Translations under genes and position numbers: made by a program
Part shown: one piece after another, positions 35,780 through 44,553 of the stretch
Numbering within the stretch: the stretch's first letter is position 1
Layout: each line of letters begins with the position of its first letter
Notes under the pieces: generated by a model
The model's input: the letters and a program-made list of their open reading frames with translations, nothing else
Database searches by the model: none
Told to the model about the DNA's origin: nothing
From: Jeotgalibacillus aurantiacus
GTDB lineage: Bacteria > Bacillota > Bacilli > Bacillales > Jeotgalibacillaceae
Reading direction: 5' to 3'
DNA: 64,000 nucleotides
NCBI RefSeq assembly: GCF_020595125.1
Contig: NZ_JACNMS010000003.1
Span: 310,001-374,000, forward strand

Positions 35780-35916
35780 TTTGATCTCTCCGTTCATCAA
35801 AGGAGCATGATGAACTGGGACATTTCTTTGAAATCAAAAGATTGTCAGTCAAAATCATGAAGTGCTTCTGCTTTCGCAGGGGGTTTTTTATGAGGGTTTT
35901 TAAATGAACGGATAGA

Positions 35917-36014
35917 GTTGTTGAATAAGTGTGTAACGTTGTGTAATAGCCTTAATGAGTTGTTTAATAATCTAAAAAAGTTGTCAAATAAAGCTGGAAA
36001 GTTGTCAAATCCCC
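35917..36014. repeat. 21-bp lattice array D (core GTTGT(T/C)NAATA)
   Basis: GTTGT starts at 35917, 35938, 35959, 35980 and 36001, exactly 21 bp apart each time. Several units continue as TTAATAA or CAAATAA. It sits between the tail of stem-loop element copy 1 and the amidohydrolase terminator, in a convergent gap. Array E at 40319 has the same core and is likewise attached to the tail of element copy 2. Confidence 0.75.
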
Positions 36015-36033
36015 ATTCTAATCATGAAGAAAC

Positions 36034-36069
36034 CAAAAGCCTCTGACTCAACGAATCAGAGGCTTTTGT
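36034..36069 (-). terminator. Terminator of the met operon
   Basis: CAAAAGCCTCTGA and TCAGAGGCTTTTG are perfect arms; on the minus strand this ends the amidohydrolase gene. Confidence 0.8.
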
Positions 36070-36072
36070 ATG

Positions 36073-37257
36073 TTACCGGTTATTAAATTCTTCTTTAATA
36101 CCCCTCAGTAATTCAGGCTCGGTCAGAAGGCGGAAGGCTGTTAGGGCAAGTGATTTGGCACCAATTAAAAGCCCTTCATCACCGGCTTTTGATTTAGCCG
36201 CTTCGCGAAATTCTTCTGTATGAAGAACTAATTCTTCGGGACCGATTTTCACATATGGGTGGATGGTCGGCACGACATGGCTGATATTGCCGGCGTCTGT
36301 TGAACCGATTCCGCCGTGTACTTTTTCAGGGAAGCTGCCGCCAAGTGATTCATATGCTTTTTTGTAGACTTCATCAAAAGAAGGCGTAGGGATCAGGTTA
36401 TCCACCTGGTTTTGAAATTCCAGAATGTTTACCTTTGTTCCTGTTGCCAGGGCAGCACCTTGAGCAATCGCTCTGACTTTCTCAGTGACGTGATTTAAGG
36501 TAGCTCGTTCTGCAGCCCTGATATAAAAGCGGGCTTTTGCATAAGCAGGAATGATATTTGGCGCGTCCCCGCCGTGCGTAATAATGCCGTGAATACGGAC
36601 GTCGCTCGTGACATGCTGCCTTAATGAATTAATGCCGTTGAACAATTGAATGACTCCTTCAAGTGCATTGGCCCCATCATGTGGGGAAGAGGCTGCATGG
36701 GCAGGCTTCCCAATGAATTCAAAGTCGAGCGGGTCGACAGCCAGGCTCGTCGTTGTTAGGCCGTTTCTGTAAGATGGATGAATCATCATCGCAGCATCAA
36801 TGCCGTCCAGGTAACCGTGCTGAACAAAGCTGCCTTTTGCGCTTCCGTTTGGTCCGCCTTCTTCAGCAGGGGTGCCAAGCACGACAACCGTACCGCCAGT
36901 TTCATGAATGACACTGCCTATACTGATGGCTGCTGCTACACTGGCGGTTCCGATAATGTTGTGGCCGCATGCATGCCCTAACCCAGGGAGTGCATCGTAT
37001 TCTGCCAAAAAGGCGATGACCGGTCCCGGTTTATCACTTTTCTTGTAGGCGTAAAAGGCTGTTTCGTGACCGGCGATATTCTTTTCAACGTTAAATCCGG
37101 CTGATATTAAATGGCTGGTCAGTAAATCCTGCGCAAAATATTCCTCATTCCCGATTTCAGGGCGAGCATGAATCTGATGGCTGGTTGATAAATACTGTTC
37201 TTTTCTTTCGTCAATGTGCTCAAGGATCTCCTGTTCAAAATAAGTGACAAGGCTCAT
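36073..37257 (-). CDS. M20-family amidohydrolase in the methionine operon
   Basis: A 394-residue zinc metallopeptidase-fold enzyme of the M20/ACY1 amidohydrolase group. It has LAEYDALPGLGHACGHN near residues 84-100, GTPAEEGG near 128-135 with the catalytic glutamates, and a dimerisation domain in the middle. It removes acyl groups from amino acids or similar amides. It starts 11 bp after metQ and shares its SAM-I riboswitch, so N-acyl sulfur amino acids or peptides are plausible substrates. That is inferred from context. The ribosome binding site is AAGGAGGTC. Confidence 0.82.
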   Translation of the reverse strand: MSLVTYFEQEILEHIDERKEQYLSTSHQIHARPEIGNEEYFAQDLLTSHLISAGFNVEKNIAGHETAFYAYKKSDKPGPVIAFLAEYDALPGLGHACGHNIIGTASVAAAISIGSVIHETGGTVVVLGTPAEEGGPNGSAKGSFVQHGYLDGIDAAMMIHPSYRNGLTTTSLAVDPLDFEFIGKPAHAASSPHDGANALEGVIQLFNGINSLRQHVTSDVRIHGIITHGGDAPNIIPAYAKARFYIRAAERATLNHVTEKVRAIAQGAALATGTKVNILEFQNQVDNLIPTPSFDEVYKKAYESLGGSFPEKVHGGIGSTDAGNISHVVPTIHPYVKIGPEELVLHTEEFREAAKSKAGDEGLLIGAKSLALTAFRLLTEPELLRGIKEEFNNR

Positions 37258-37268
37258 GGTTGACCTCC

Positions 37269-38084
37269 TTAATAATTCGTTAATTCATCTAATGACACAA
37301 ATGTTGGAATCATTCCACCGTCATATTCCTCTTCGATAAACTGTGCGACATCCTCTTCCTGATACAGCTCACCGATTCTCTGGTACACTTCATTATCCTG
37401 ATCTTCCGTACGGCTAGCGATGATGTTGATGTATGGTGTTGCTGTATCACTTTCACGGAAAATAGAATCGTCAACCGGGCTGAAGCCTGCGTCTACTGCA
37501 ATACCGTTATTGATGATCGATGCATCCACATCAGGGAGTACACGTGGAGTCTGCCCGGCAACAATCGGTTCAATCGTGATGTTTTTCGGATTTTCAGTAA
37601 TGTCCTCCGGTGTTCCGGTTAATCCAGCATCATCGCTTAATTCGATGAGTCCTGCTTCTTCAAGTAAAAGCAGTGCACGGCCCAGGTTTGTTGCTTCATT
37701 TGGAACCGCGATCGTTGCACCTTCTGGAAGTTCATCCACTGATGACACTTTTTCTGAATATAGTGCCATTGGTGCGATGACAGTGGAAGCGATTGGCGCA
37801 AGGTCCAGATTACGGTCCTCAATAAATTCATCGAAATAAGAAATCGTCTGGAATGCATTCAAATCAATATCGCCTTCTGCAAGCGCAACGTTAGGCTGAA
37901 CGTAATCAGAAAAGCTGACGATTTCAATGTCAATATCCTCTTCAGCTGCCTTTTCCGCAACGAAATCCCAAATTCGCGTGTCAGATCCGCTCACCCCGAT
38001 CGTAACGGTTTCACTGTCTCCACCACATGCGGCAAGTAATGCTGTAGTTGATGCGATTAATACGGTTCCGATTGTTTTCTTCAT
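37269..38084 (-). CDS. metQ: MetQ methionine-binding lipoprotein
   Basis: A 271-residue NlpA/MetQ-family substrate-binding lipoprotein. The signal peptide ends in LLAAC with lipidated C20, and the first strand is TVTIGVSG. Conserved blocks include NAFQTISYFDEF and ATIAVPNEATNLGRALLLLEEAGLI. It delivers methionine to MetI/MetN. It lies 14 bp after metI. Expression is predicted to be controlled by the SAM riboswitch. Confidence 0.92.
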   Translation of the reverse strand: MKKTIGTVLIASTTALLAACGGDSETVTIGVSGSDTRIWDFVAEKAAEEDIDIEIVSFSDYVQPNVALAEGDIDLNAFQTISYFDEFIEDRNLDLAPIASTVIAPMALYSEKVSSVDELPEGATIAVPNEATNLGRALLLLEEAGLIELSDDAGLTGTPEDITENPKNITIEPIVAGQTPRVLPDVDASIINNGIAVDAGFSPVDDSIFRESDTATPYINIIASRTEDQDNEVYQRIGELYQEEDVAQFIEEEYDGGMIPTFVSLDELTNY

Positions 38085-38098
38085 GATAAATCCTCCAT

Positions 38099-38749
38099 TT
38101 AGCTTCTTCTGATTTTTTTCGATACGATATTTCCTGTTGTTTGAAGTCCCTGAACCATGACGACCAGAATTCCGACTGTGATCAGCATAACGGCTGTATC
38201 AAAACGCTGATAACCGTAAGTGATTGCAAGATCTCCAAGACCGCCGCCTCCAACGGCTCCAGCCATGGCTGATGCACCGACCAGTCCGACTGTTGCAATG
38301 GTTAAAGCAAGGACAAGTGAGCTTAATGCTTCCGGGATCAGGAATTTGAAAATGATTTGGCCCGGTGTTGCACCCATTGCTTCTGCAGCTTCGATGACAC
38401 CTTTATCAACTTCTAAAAGAGAGTTTTCGATAAGCCGCGCGATGTAAGGACCAGCGTAAAAAACAAGTGGTACAACAGCAGCTGCTGTCCCGATTGAACT
38501 TCCTACAATCAGTCTTGTAATCGGTATAATGGCAACCATCAGGATGATAAACGGAATCGAGCGAAAGACGTTAATCACGCCGTTTAAAACGTTAAAAACA
38601 GCTGTATTCTCAAGTAAATGTCCTTTTCTCGTCACGACAAGCAGAATCCCTAGCGGAAATCCGATCAGTGAGGAGAAGAGGAGGGAAAAGCCGACCATGG
38701 CCAGTGTTTCCCAAAGTGCTTCAATGATTTGATCTGTATTAACCAGCAT
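38099..38749 (-). CDS. metI: MetI methionine ABC transporter permease
   Basis: A 216-residue permease with five membrane segments and the EAA loop EAAEAMGATPGQIIFKFLIPEALSS. It is of normal MetI (MetP) length. It overlaps metN by 11 bp, which supports translational coupling in the methionine uptake operon. Confidence 0.92.
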   Translation of the reverse strand: MLVNTDQIIEALWETLAMVGFSLLFSSLIGFPLGILLVVTRKGHLLENTAVFNVLNGVINVFRSIPFIILMVAIIPITRLIVGSSIGTAAAVVPLVFYAGPYIARLIENSLLEVDKGVIEAAEAMGATPGQIIFKFLIPEALSSLVLALTIATVGLVGASAMAGAVGGGGLGDLAITYGYQRFDTAVMLITVGILVVMVQGLQTTGNIVSKKIRRS

Positions 38750-39767
38750 GTCGGGTCACATCCTTTACATACACATTTTCCTGTTGGATATAATGCAGTG
38801 CTTTTTGAATATCAGACTGCTGTCCATCGAATTCTACAATCAGATTGCCGTACGGGATGTCCTGCAGTTCGGTAATGTTTCCGTAAAGTACATTGACATC
38901 CAGATTGAACTTCCGTGAAAGTCTCGAAAGAAGGGGGGATCCGGCGGAATGCCCTGTGTACTGGATCCGGTAAACGTTCTTGAAGCTCTTCTTTTCAAGC
39001 TCCCTGACAATACTTTCAGGTAACTGATCATTCATGACGGAACGTACAAACCGTTTTGTTGTAGGGTGCTGCGGGTTCGTGAAGACTTCAAAAACAGTCC
39101 CTTTTTCTTTAATGATTCCTTCCTCGATGACTGCAACTTTATCGCATATCTCCCGAATGACAGTCATCTCATGCGTGATGATCAAAATCGTGATGTTGTA
39201 CGCTTTATTGATTTTTTTCAGCAGGTCCAGAATCGACTGGGTCGTCTGCGGATCAAGCGCTGAAGTCGCTTCATCACATAACAGGATGGAAGGGTTGGTG
39301 GCAAGGGCCCGGGCGATACCGACACGCTGCTTTTGCCCACCGGATAACTGGTCAGGATATTGATCTGCCTTATCTCCGAGACCGACAAAGTCCAGCAGCT
39401 CTGTTACTCTGTTCCGGATTTTATCTTTCGGCTCCCGGCTGAGCAGCAGGGGAGTCGCGACATTCTGAAAAACAGTTTTAGAGTTCAATAGGTTAAAATG
39501 CTGAAAGATCATCCCGATGTCTTTTCTAATCGTTCTGATTTCCTGTTTGGAGCGGCTGTTTAAATCCTGTCCATGAATCAGGACTTTTCCTTCTGTTGGT
39601 TGTTCAAGCCAGTTCACACAGCGTATAAGTGAACTTTTTCCTGCACCGCTGAAGCCGATGACGCCATAGATTTCACCCGTCTCCACGGTCAAATCGATCC
39701 CTTTCAGTGCATGAACAGCCTCTTGGCCTTCACCGTATGTTTTTTTAACGTTTTCAAATTGAATCAT
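38739..39767 (-). CDS. metN: MetN methionine ABC transporter ATPase
   Basis: A 342-residue ATPase with Walker A GFSGAGKSS, signature LSGGQKQRV, Walker B LLCDEATSALD and switch histidine in IITHE. The C-terminal ~90 residues form the NIL (ACT-like) domain that in MetN binds methionine and inhibits transport. First gene of the operon, about 90 bp downstream of the riboswitch terminator. The ribosome binding site is GAGGAGGATCCTG. Confidence 0.93.
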   Translation of the reverse strand: MIQFENVKKTYGEGQEAVHALKGIDLTVETGEIYGVIGFSGAGKSSLIRCVNWLEQPTEGKVLIHGQDLNSRSKQEIRTIRKDIGMIFQHFNLLNSKTVFQNVATPLLLSREPKDKIRNRVTELLDFVGLGDKADQYPDQLSGGQKQRVGIARALATNPSILLCDEATSALDPQTTQSILDLLKKINKAYNITILIITHEMTVIREICDKVAVIEEGIIKEKGTVFEVFTNPQHPTTKRFVRSVMNDQLPESIVRELEKKSFKNVYRIQYTGHSAGSPLLSRLSRKFNLDVNVLYGNITELQDIPYGNLIVEFDGQQSDIQKALHYIQQENVYVKDVTRHAG

Positions 39768-39856
39768 CAGGATCCTCCTCTAAATATATGTTTTCAGGGC
39801 TGTTTAATCGGATTAAAGTTAAAAATATTATCCTGCTTTATTCAGGAAGAAACAGA

Positions 39857-40012
39857 AAAAAGCCTCTTCCTGCAAAACAAGAAGAGGCTGCTTATCGCAA
39901 ACACTCTTCTCATCTGTCAGGCAAATCGCCTGCTGGAGTTGGCACGGTGCTTATTAATAAGTCCGCTGCCGAGGTATCATAGGGCCAGTCCCTCCACCTC
40001 TCTGGATAAGAA
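39857..40012 (-). promoter_or_regulatory. SAM-I (S-box) riboswitch with terminator
   Basis: Minus strand: the S-box core CAGAGAGGTGGAGGGACTGG, then CCCTATGATACCTCGGCAGC, then GTGCCAACTCC and the AGATGAGAAG block, in the canonical order. The terminator hairpin AGCCTCTTC/GAAGAGGCT followed by TTTTTT lies at about 39857-39890. High SAM should stop transcription of metN-metI-metQ and the M20 gene. A sigma-A promoter (TTGACA at 40065-40070, TAAAGT at 40042-40047, 17-bp spacing) lies just upstream. Confidence 0.95.
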
Positions 40013-40041
40013 GAAATCGTTCTATTCAAATGTTGTCACTT

Positions 40042-40070
40042 ACTTTACTATGCTGAAATAAGATTGTCAA
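40042..40070 (-). promoter_or_regulatory. Promoter of the SAM-riboswitch met operon
   Basis: Minus strand TTGACA and TAAAGT separated by 17 bp, about 30 bp before the S-box core. Confidence 0.7.
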
Positions 40071-40090
40071 CCCTGTATTTCAGAAAAAAC

Positions 40091-40203
40091 GGGCGGGGAC
40101 CATCCTCCGCTTTCCGTGGCCGGGCGGTGAACCCGCCTGAGCTTCGCCCAGTCGGTTTCACCTGTCCCTTTCCGCCACAGGAGTCTACGGATGGTCCCAG
40201 CCC
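40091..40203. repeat. Stem-loop repeat element copy 2
   Basis: GGGCGGGGACCATCC (40091) and GGATGGTCCCAGCCC (40189-40203) are 15-bp terminal arms with one mismatch, bounding 113 bp. Internal pairings include GCCAC/GTGGC and a CTGAGC-TTC-GCCCAG hairpin. The 110-bp tail up to 40315 (CAAAATCATGAA ... TGCTTTCGCAGG hairpin) matches the tail of copy 1. Confidence 0.8.
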
Positions 40204-40318
40204 TTTGATATCTTCGTTGATCAACGGAACATGATGAGCTAGGACATTTTTAAAAATCAACAGATTGGTAGTCAAAATCATGAAAAGCCCCTGCTTTCGC
40301 AGGAGTTTTTTGATGGGT

Positions 40319-40380
40319 GTTGTTTAATAAGCTGGAAGAGTTTTAACTCAATTGTGAATGTTTTAGCAGTTCTCTTAACT
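40319..40380. repeat. 21-bp lattice array E (core GTTGT/GTTTT)
   Basis: GTTGTTTAATAA at 40319, then GTTTT at 40340 and 40360 (21- and 20-bp steps). It is a short version of array D, attached in the same way to the tail of a stem-loop element, and lies between element copies 2 and 3. Confidence 0.6.
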
Positions 40381-40419
40381 ATTACACTTTTTAATACGGA
40401 TTTTAATTAATCAAAAAGA

Positions 40420-40531
40420 GGGAAGGATTTCCCCGGAGACTCCTACGGCGGAGGAGGGACAGGTGAAACCGTTGTGCGTAGCACAAGGGGTTCACCGCCC
40501 GGCCGTGGAAAGCGAAGGGGAAATCCTTCCC
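40420..40531. repeat. Stem-loop repeat element copy 3, inverted relative to copy 2
   Basis: GGGAAGGATTTCCCC (40420) and GGGGAAATCCTTCCC (40517-40531) are perfect 15-bp arms bounding 112 bp. The interior matches the reverse complement of copy 2 (GACTCCT, GGGACAGGTGAAACC, GGTTCACCGCCCGGCC). Its arm sequence is entirely different from copies 1 and 2 yet complementary to itself. It ends 29 bp from the siderophore permease stop and may act as its terminator. Confidence 0.8.
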
Positions 40532-40559
40532 GGTTTTCATTTGCACAAATATCTATAAA

Positions 40560-41567
40560 TCACTTCTTCAACAACAAATAAACAAAATAAGGTGCACCAA
40601 TAATCGCGACGACTATGCCTGCAGGGACGCCGGTTGGGTCGATGAGGTTTCGGCCGATTGTGTCTGCGGTGAGCAGAAGCCAGCCGCCAATGAGCATGGC
40701 GATTGGGATAAAGAGCTGGTTACGCGGGCCGACCAGTGACTTTGCGATATGTGGTGCCATCAGACCGATGAAGGCAATACCACCGGATACGGATACGGCT
40801 GCAGCGGCAAGGGCTACGGCAGTCAGCATGAGGATGATTCGTTCTCTGTTTACTTTTACGCCGACACCGATTGCCACTGGCTCACTCATGTTTAAGATAT
40901 TCAGCCGCTGTGCGTTATATAAGATAAATGGCACGAGAATGACGAGCCAGGGGAGAAGAGCCCAGACGAATGGCCAGCTTGTTCCCCATACATTTCCTGC
41001 AAGCCACTGCGCGATGAAGTCGACTTTGTCGCGATCTGTAGAAGAGATCAGGACGACCATCAATCCTGACAGTGCCGCTGAAAAACCGACGCCAATCAGG
41101 ATCAGGCGAATTGGCTGCAGTCCACTATCCCGCTCATAGGCGAAAAGATAAATTAATATTGCGGTAATCAATGCTCCTGCAAAAGCTACTGCCGGAATGA
41201 CGTAGGTGAAGGCCCCCGTTTCGATTGGAACAAAAAGAAAGAACACGGCAACGGCAGCGCCGGCGCCGGAGTTGATTCCGATGATACCAGGATCAGCCAG
41301 ATCATTTCGGGTGATGCTTTGTAAGACAGAGCCTGATACAGCCAAAGCCATTCCTGCTAAAAGAGTGACCAGCATGCGCGGGAGTCTCAGTTCAAATAAC
41401 ACGAATTCATCTACGAACTCTCCCTGCCCAAGGATTGTCGGGATGATGCGATCATAGGAAACGGAAGAAGCACCGAATCCAATGCTCACGATCATGATGA
41501 TAAGTACGAGCAGTGAAAAAGCAATCATAAAAATACGTTGTTTTCTAATAACAGATGGATGGATCAT
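40560..41567 (-). CDS. FecCD-family iron-siderophore permease (importer 1)
   Basis: A 335-residue permease with about ten membrane segments. It has the FecCD blocks LPRMLVTLLAGMALAVSGSVLQ, RNDLADPGIIGINSGAGAA and the cytoplasmic loop GGIAFIGLMAPHIAKSLVGP that contacts the ATPase. It overlaps the other permease gene by 4 bp. It is last in the Fur-controlled operon of ATPase, binding protein and two permeases. Siderophore specificity cannot be read directly. Confidence 0.9.
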   Translation of the reverse strand: MIHPSVIRKQRIFMIAFSLLVLIIMIVSIGFGASSVSYDRIIPTILGQGEFVDEFVLFELRLPRMLVTLLAGMALAVSGSVLQSITRNDLADPGIIGINSGAGAAVAVFFLFVPIETGAFTYVIPAVAFAGALITAILIYLFAYERDSGLQPIRLILIGVGFSAALSGLMVVLISSTDRDKVDFIAQWLAGNVWGTSWPFVWALLPWLVILVPFILYNAQRLNILNMSEPVAIGVGVKVNRERIILMLTAVALAAAAVSVSGGIAFIGLMAPHIAKSLVGPRNQLFIPIAMLIGGWLLLTADTIGRNLIDPTGVPAGIVVAIIGAPYFVYLLLKK

Positions 41568-42571
41568 GCTGACATATTCACTCCTTTACGTACGACGTAT
41601 AAGAAGAATGGGAGTCCGAGCACGGATACGATCGCTGCAACCGGTGTTTCGAAAGGCGCATTCAGCAGTCTTCCTGCGGTATCAGCAAACAGCATAAAGG
41701 TACCTCCAACAAGTACACACATTGGCAGAATGTAACGGTAATCTGTTCCGACAATCGAGCGCACAATGTGTGGAACGAGAAGGCCTGCAAACGCTAAGTT
41801 TCCGGCAAGAGCAACCGCTGAACCGGCAAGAATAACCGTCAGTACAAAAAATACCGCTTTGACCTGGCCGATTCTTGAGCCGAGCCCTACCGCTACTTCC
41901 TCACTTAAGCTCAGGATGGTCAGCTGTTTCGAGAAGAGGATAGCGGCTAAAATACCACCTGCTGTAATGGGAATCAGCAGATTCAGCTGGCTCCAGGTCG
42001 TTCCGATCAGTCCGCCTGCTGTCCATTGTGCAACGTTTTGTGATAAACGGAAGGTCAGTGCAATACCTTCTGCAATTGCGAAAAGAAAAGCGGAAACGGC
42101 TGCGCCCGCCAGCACGACACGAATAGGTGAAAAGCCGCCTCTTCGCAATGAAGCAATCCCGAACACAAGTCCCGCACCGACGGCAGCCCCGATGAAGCTT
42201 GCGGCGATAATGCCCATATAATTGATGCCCGGAATGAACGCAAAGGCAACAGCAAGGGCAGCATTGGCACCTGCTGTCAGACCTAAAAGTCCAGGGTCGG
42301 CAAGCGGATTTCTTGTCATTCCCTGCATGATGGCACCTGATACGGCAAGTCCTGCACCTACAACGATGGCTGCGACTTCACGTGGGAAGCGGATCTCAAT
42401 CAGTACGAGGGAGGTCGAGCTGCGATCCCCTGTGAATATAGCACGGAAAACGTCTTTCAATGATGTATCGGCCGCACCAAACGTGATGGCGACCAGAAAC
42501 ATCGCAATCAGGACAAGAAATGCCCCGATAAATTTAATGGTTAACGCACGTTCTTTATTCATCATCTTCAC
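41564..42571 (-). CDS. FecCD-family iron-siderophore permease (importer 1, partner)
   Basis: A 335-residue permease with the same family blocks: FPREVAAIVVGAGLAVSGAIMQ, RNPLADPGLLGLTAGANAA and GNLAFAGLLVPHIVRSIVG. It forms the heterodimer with the 40560 product. The start may be GTG at 42571 or ATG two to three codons later; no ribosome binding site clearly favours one. A hairpin lies between it and the binding-protein gene upstream. Confidence 0.88.
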   Translation of the reverse strand: MKMMNKERALTIKFIGAFLVLIAMFLVAITFGAADTSLKDVFRAIFTGDRSSTSLVLIEIRFPREVAAIVVGAGLAVSGAIMQGMTRNPLADPGLLGLTAGANAALAVAFAFIPGINYMGIIAASFIGAAVGAGLVFGIASLRRGGFSPIRVVLAGAAVSAFLFAIAEGIALTFRLSQNVAQWTAGGLIGTTWSQLNLLIPITAGGILAAILFSKQLTILSLSEEVAVGLGSRIGQVKAVFFVLTVILAGSAVALAGNLAFAGLLVPHIVRSIVGTDYRYILPMCVLVGGTFMLFADTAGRLLNAPFETPVAAIVSVLGLPFFLYVVRKGVNMSA

Positions 42572-42582
42572 TCATTTCACAC

Positions 42583-42612
42583 AAAAAAGGCTGTAGAGGG
42601 CTACAGCCTTTT
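42583..42612 (-). terminator. Intra-operon terminator-like hairpin after the binding-protein gene
   Basis: Minus strand AAAAGGCTGTAG and CTACAGCCTTTT are perfect arms with T run. Placed between the binding protein and the permeases, it would give more binding protein than permease, a common arrangement. Confidence 0.75.
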
Positions 42613-42617
42613 GGAAT

Positions 42618-43544
42618 TTATTCGTTACCAAGGAAATTTTCTTTAAAGAATTCAAGCTGAATTTCCAGTGTGATTGGATCATTAAAATAGAATTCCTCAG
42701 CGTTTGCGACAAACATATTTCCGTTTTTAACCGCAGGAATATTTTTAAACGTTTCAGTTTCCATAAACGAATTGTCCTGATCTGCGACGCGGCTGACGAT
42801 TAAGTAGTCGCCTGCATATTCAGGAAGAACTTCAGCTGAAAGGGTGTAGTAACCTGGCTCAAGTGCGACTTCCTTTACTTTTTCAGGCATTTTCAGCCCC
42901 ATTTCCTGATAAAGAATTTCTGTTCCGCGCGCCCAGTTGTCGCCGAATACGTAAAGCTGTTTATCGAAGTTCTCGATGACGCTGACGGTTGCGTCCTCAC
43001 CGATTTTTGCTTTGATTTCTTCTCCGGCTTCCTGTGCACGTGCCTGGAAGTCTTCAACCCATTCTGTTGCTTCTTCTTCCTTGTTCAGAAGCTTTCCAAT
43101 TTCAATCTGCTGCTCAAGGTAATCAAGGGCACCGTAAGTATAAGTGACAGTAGGTGCAATTTCCTGAAGCTGTTCAAGGTTTGGCGTTGTAGAAAGACCG
43201 ATTATCAGGTCAGGATCAAGCTCGATGATCTGCTCAAGGTTATCTGCTGTCACTTCCTGTGCATCTTCAAGGTCGTAGTTTGGACTTCCTTTCGAATAGG
43301 AGTCAACACCTACAATATCGTCATCAAGTGCGAGCACATTCCCTGCGTATGTTGAGAGAACAACGATACGTTCAGGGTCTGCCGGCACTTCAACAGGGCC
43401 GTTTTCTGATTCATAAGTGATGGTTTCAGGTTCTGTAGAAGCATTGTCAGCAGCTGCGTCAGTGGAAGAAGTTTCAGCGTTTGAATTGCAGGCTGCAAGA
43501 ACGAGAGCGGCTAAGAGAGAAACGGGTAATAAAGATTTTTTCAT
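42618..43544 (-). CDS. Iron-siderophore substrate-binding lipoprotein (importer 1)
   Basis: A 308-residue class III binding protein. Signal peptide with lipobox VLAAC (C19), then a serine/threonine-rich linker and the FecB/FhuD-like fold. It has PERIVVLSTYAGNVLALDDDIVGV near the start, DLIIGLS mid-protein, and a C-terminal EFYFNDPITLEIQLEFF. It captures ferric siderophore outside the membrane and delivers it to the permeases. It resembles the YfiY/FhuD-type group more than FpuA, but the ligand is not certain. Confidence 0.88.
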   Translation of the reverse strand: MKKSLLPVSLLAALVLAACNSNAETSSTDAAADNASTEPETITYESENGPVEVPADPERIVVLSTYAGNVLALDDDIVGVDSYSKGSPNYDLEDAQEVTADNLEQIIELDPDLIIGLSTTPNLEQLQEIAPTVTYTYGALDYLEQQIEIGKLLNKEEEATEWVEDFQARAQEAGEEIKAKIGEDATVSVIENFDKQLYVFGDNWARGTEILYQEMGLKMPEKVKEVALEPGYYTLSAEVLPEYAGDYLIVSRVADQDNSFMETETFKNIPAVKNGNMFVANAEEFYFNDPITLEIQLEFFKENFLGNE

Positions 43545-43551
43545 GATGTGG

Positions 43552-44343
43552 TTAAGCTCCTTTTACTAAGTTGTATGATAAACACATAGGTTTATTAGTG
43601 AGTGGATCGCGTCCAATCGTTGCATCAATATTGAAGACTGTACGGAGAATTTCCGGCTGGATGATTTCTTCCCCGGAGCCTGCTTTTACAATTTCCCCGC
43701 TTTTTAAAGCGATAAGATAATCGGCAAAACGCGCTGCCTGATTCAGGTCATGAAGTACCATGACAATTGTGCGGCCCTGTTCCTGATTCAGCCTTTGCAA
43801 TAATTCGAGCACTTCAAGCTGATGGGCCATGTCGAGATAGGTAGTAGGTTCATCTAAAAAGATAATATCCGTTTCCTGTGCAAGTGCCATGGCTATCCAT
43901 ACACGCTGTCGCTGGCCACCCGATAAAGCATCGACAGGACGGTGCTTATAGTCAATCGTATCCGTCACTTCAAGTGCCCAGTCGATGACCTCAATATCCC
44001 GTTTTGTCAGGCGACCCAAACCTTTTTGATGAGGAAACCTTCCATAGGAAACAAGTTCACCGGCTGTCAGACCGGCTGCACTTTCCGGTGTCTGGGGGAG
44101 AATGGCCATTTTTTTTGCCAGTGCTTTTGTGCTTTCTTTTGAAATCGGCTTTCCATCCAGCACAACTGAACCGGACTGGTGGGAGATAATACGGGTGACC
44201 GCTTTAAGTAATGTAGACTTTCCGCAGCCGTTCGCTCCGATAATGGTCGTGATTTTCTGATCGGGGATTTTTATACTAAGGTTTTTGACAATCGGCTGAT
44301 CGCCATAACCAATTGAAATATCTTCTGTATACAAACGTACCAT
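43552..44343 (-). CDS. Iron-siderophore ABC transporter ATPase
   Basis: A 263-residue FecE/YusV-type ATPase: Walker A GANGCGKST, signature LSGGQRQRV, Walker B IIFLDEPTTYLD and switch histidine in VLHDLN. It is first in the operon behind a Fur box. It is the only siderophore ATPase in the window, while two permease pairs are present. In B. subtilis YusV serves several permeases, so this one may also energise the pair at 46395-48448. Confidence 0.9.
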   Translation of the reverse strand: MVRLYTEDISIGYGDQPIVKNLSIKIPDQKITTIIGANGCGKSTLLKAVTRIISHQSGSVVLDGKPISKESTKALAKKMAILPQTPESAAGLTAGELVSYGRFPHQKGLGRLTKRDIEVIDWALEVTDTIDYKHRPVDALSGGQRQRVWIAMALAQETDIIFLDEPTTYLDMAHQLEVLELLQRLNQEQGRTIVMVLHDLNQAARFADYLIALKSGEIVKAGSGEEIIQPEILRTVFNIDATIGRDPLTNKPMCLSYNLVKGA

Positions 44344-44374
44344 AGGAGAGCCTCCAAATGTATTTTCACTATGT

Positions 44375-44389
44375 TGATAATGATTCTCA
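44375..44389 (-). promoter_or_regulatory. Fur box of the siderophore importer operon
   Basis: TGATAATGATTCTCA matches the 7-1-7 Fur consensus TGATAATNATTATCA with two differences. It lies about 35 bp before the ATPase start. Confidence 0.8.
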
Positions 44390-44478
44390 CTATCAGCAAT
44401 TCTTACTATAAGCCGCTAAATTTGAATTGTCAACACAATTCAGATTGCTTTTGTGCTACAATACGCTTATGATGTAAA

Positions 44479-44493
44479 TGAGAATGAGAATCA
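44479..44493 (+). promoter_or_regulatory. Fur box upstream of the ferredoxin-NADP reductase gene
   Basis: TGAGAATGAGAATCA resembles the 7-1-7 Fur consensus (overlapping GAGAAT repeats). It lies about 60 bp before the reductase start and 90 bp from the divergent importer Fur box. Confidence 0.7.
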
Positions 44494-44553
44494 ATCGCTT
44501 ATGTATCAACGGTTCACGGATGATTTGAGGAACAACAATCGGGAGTGAAAATA

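Noticed and set aside
40048-40281. Open frame across stem-loop element copy 2
   Set aside because: It consists of repeat sequence that forms hairpins, and has no ribosome binding site or recognisable domain.
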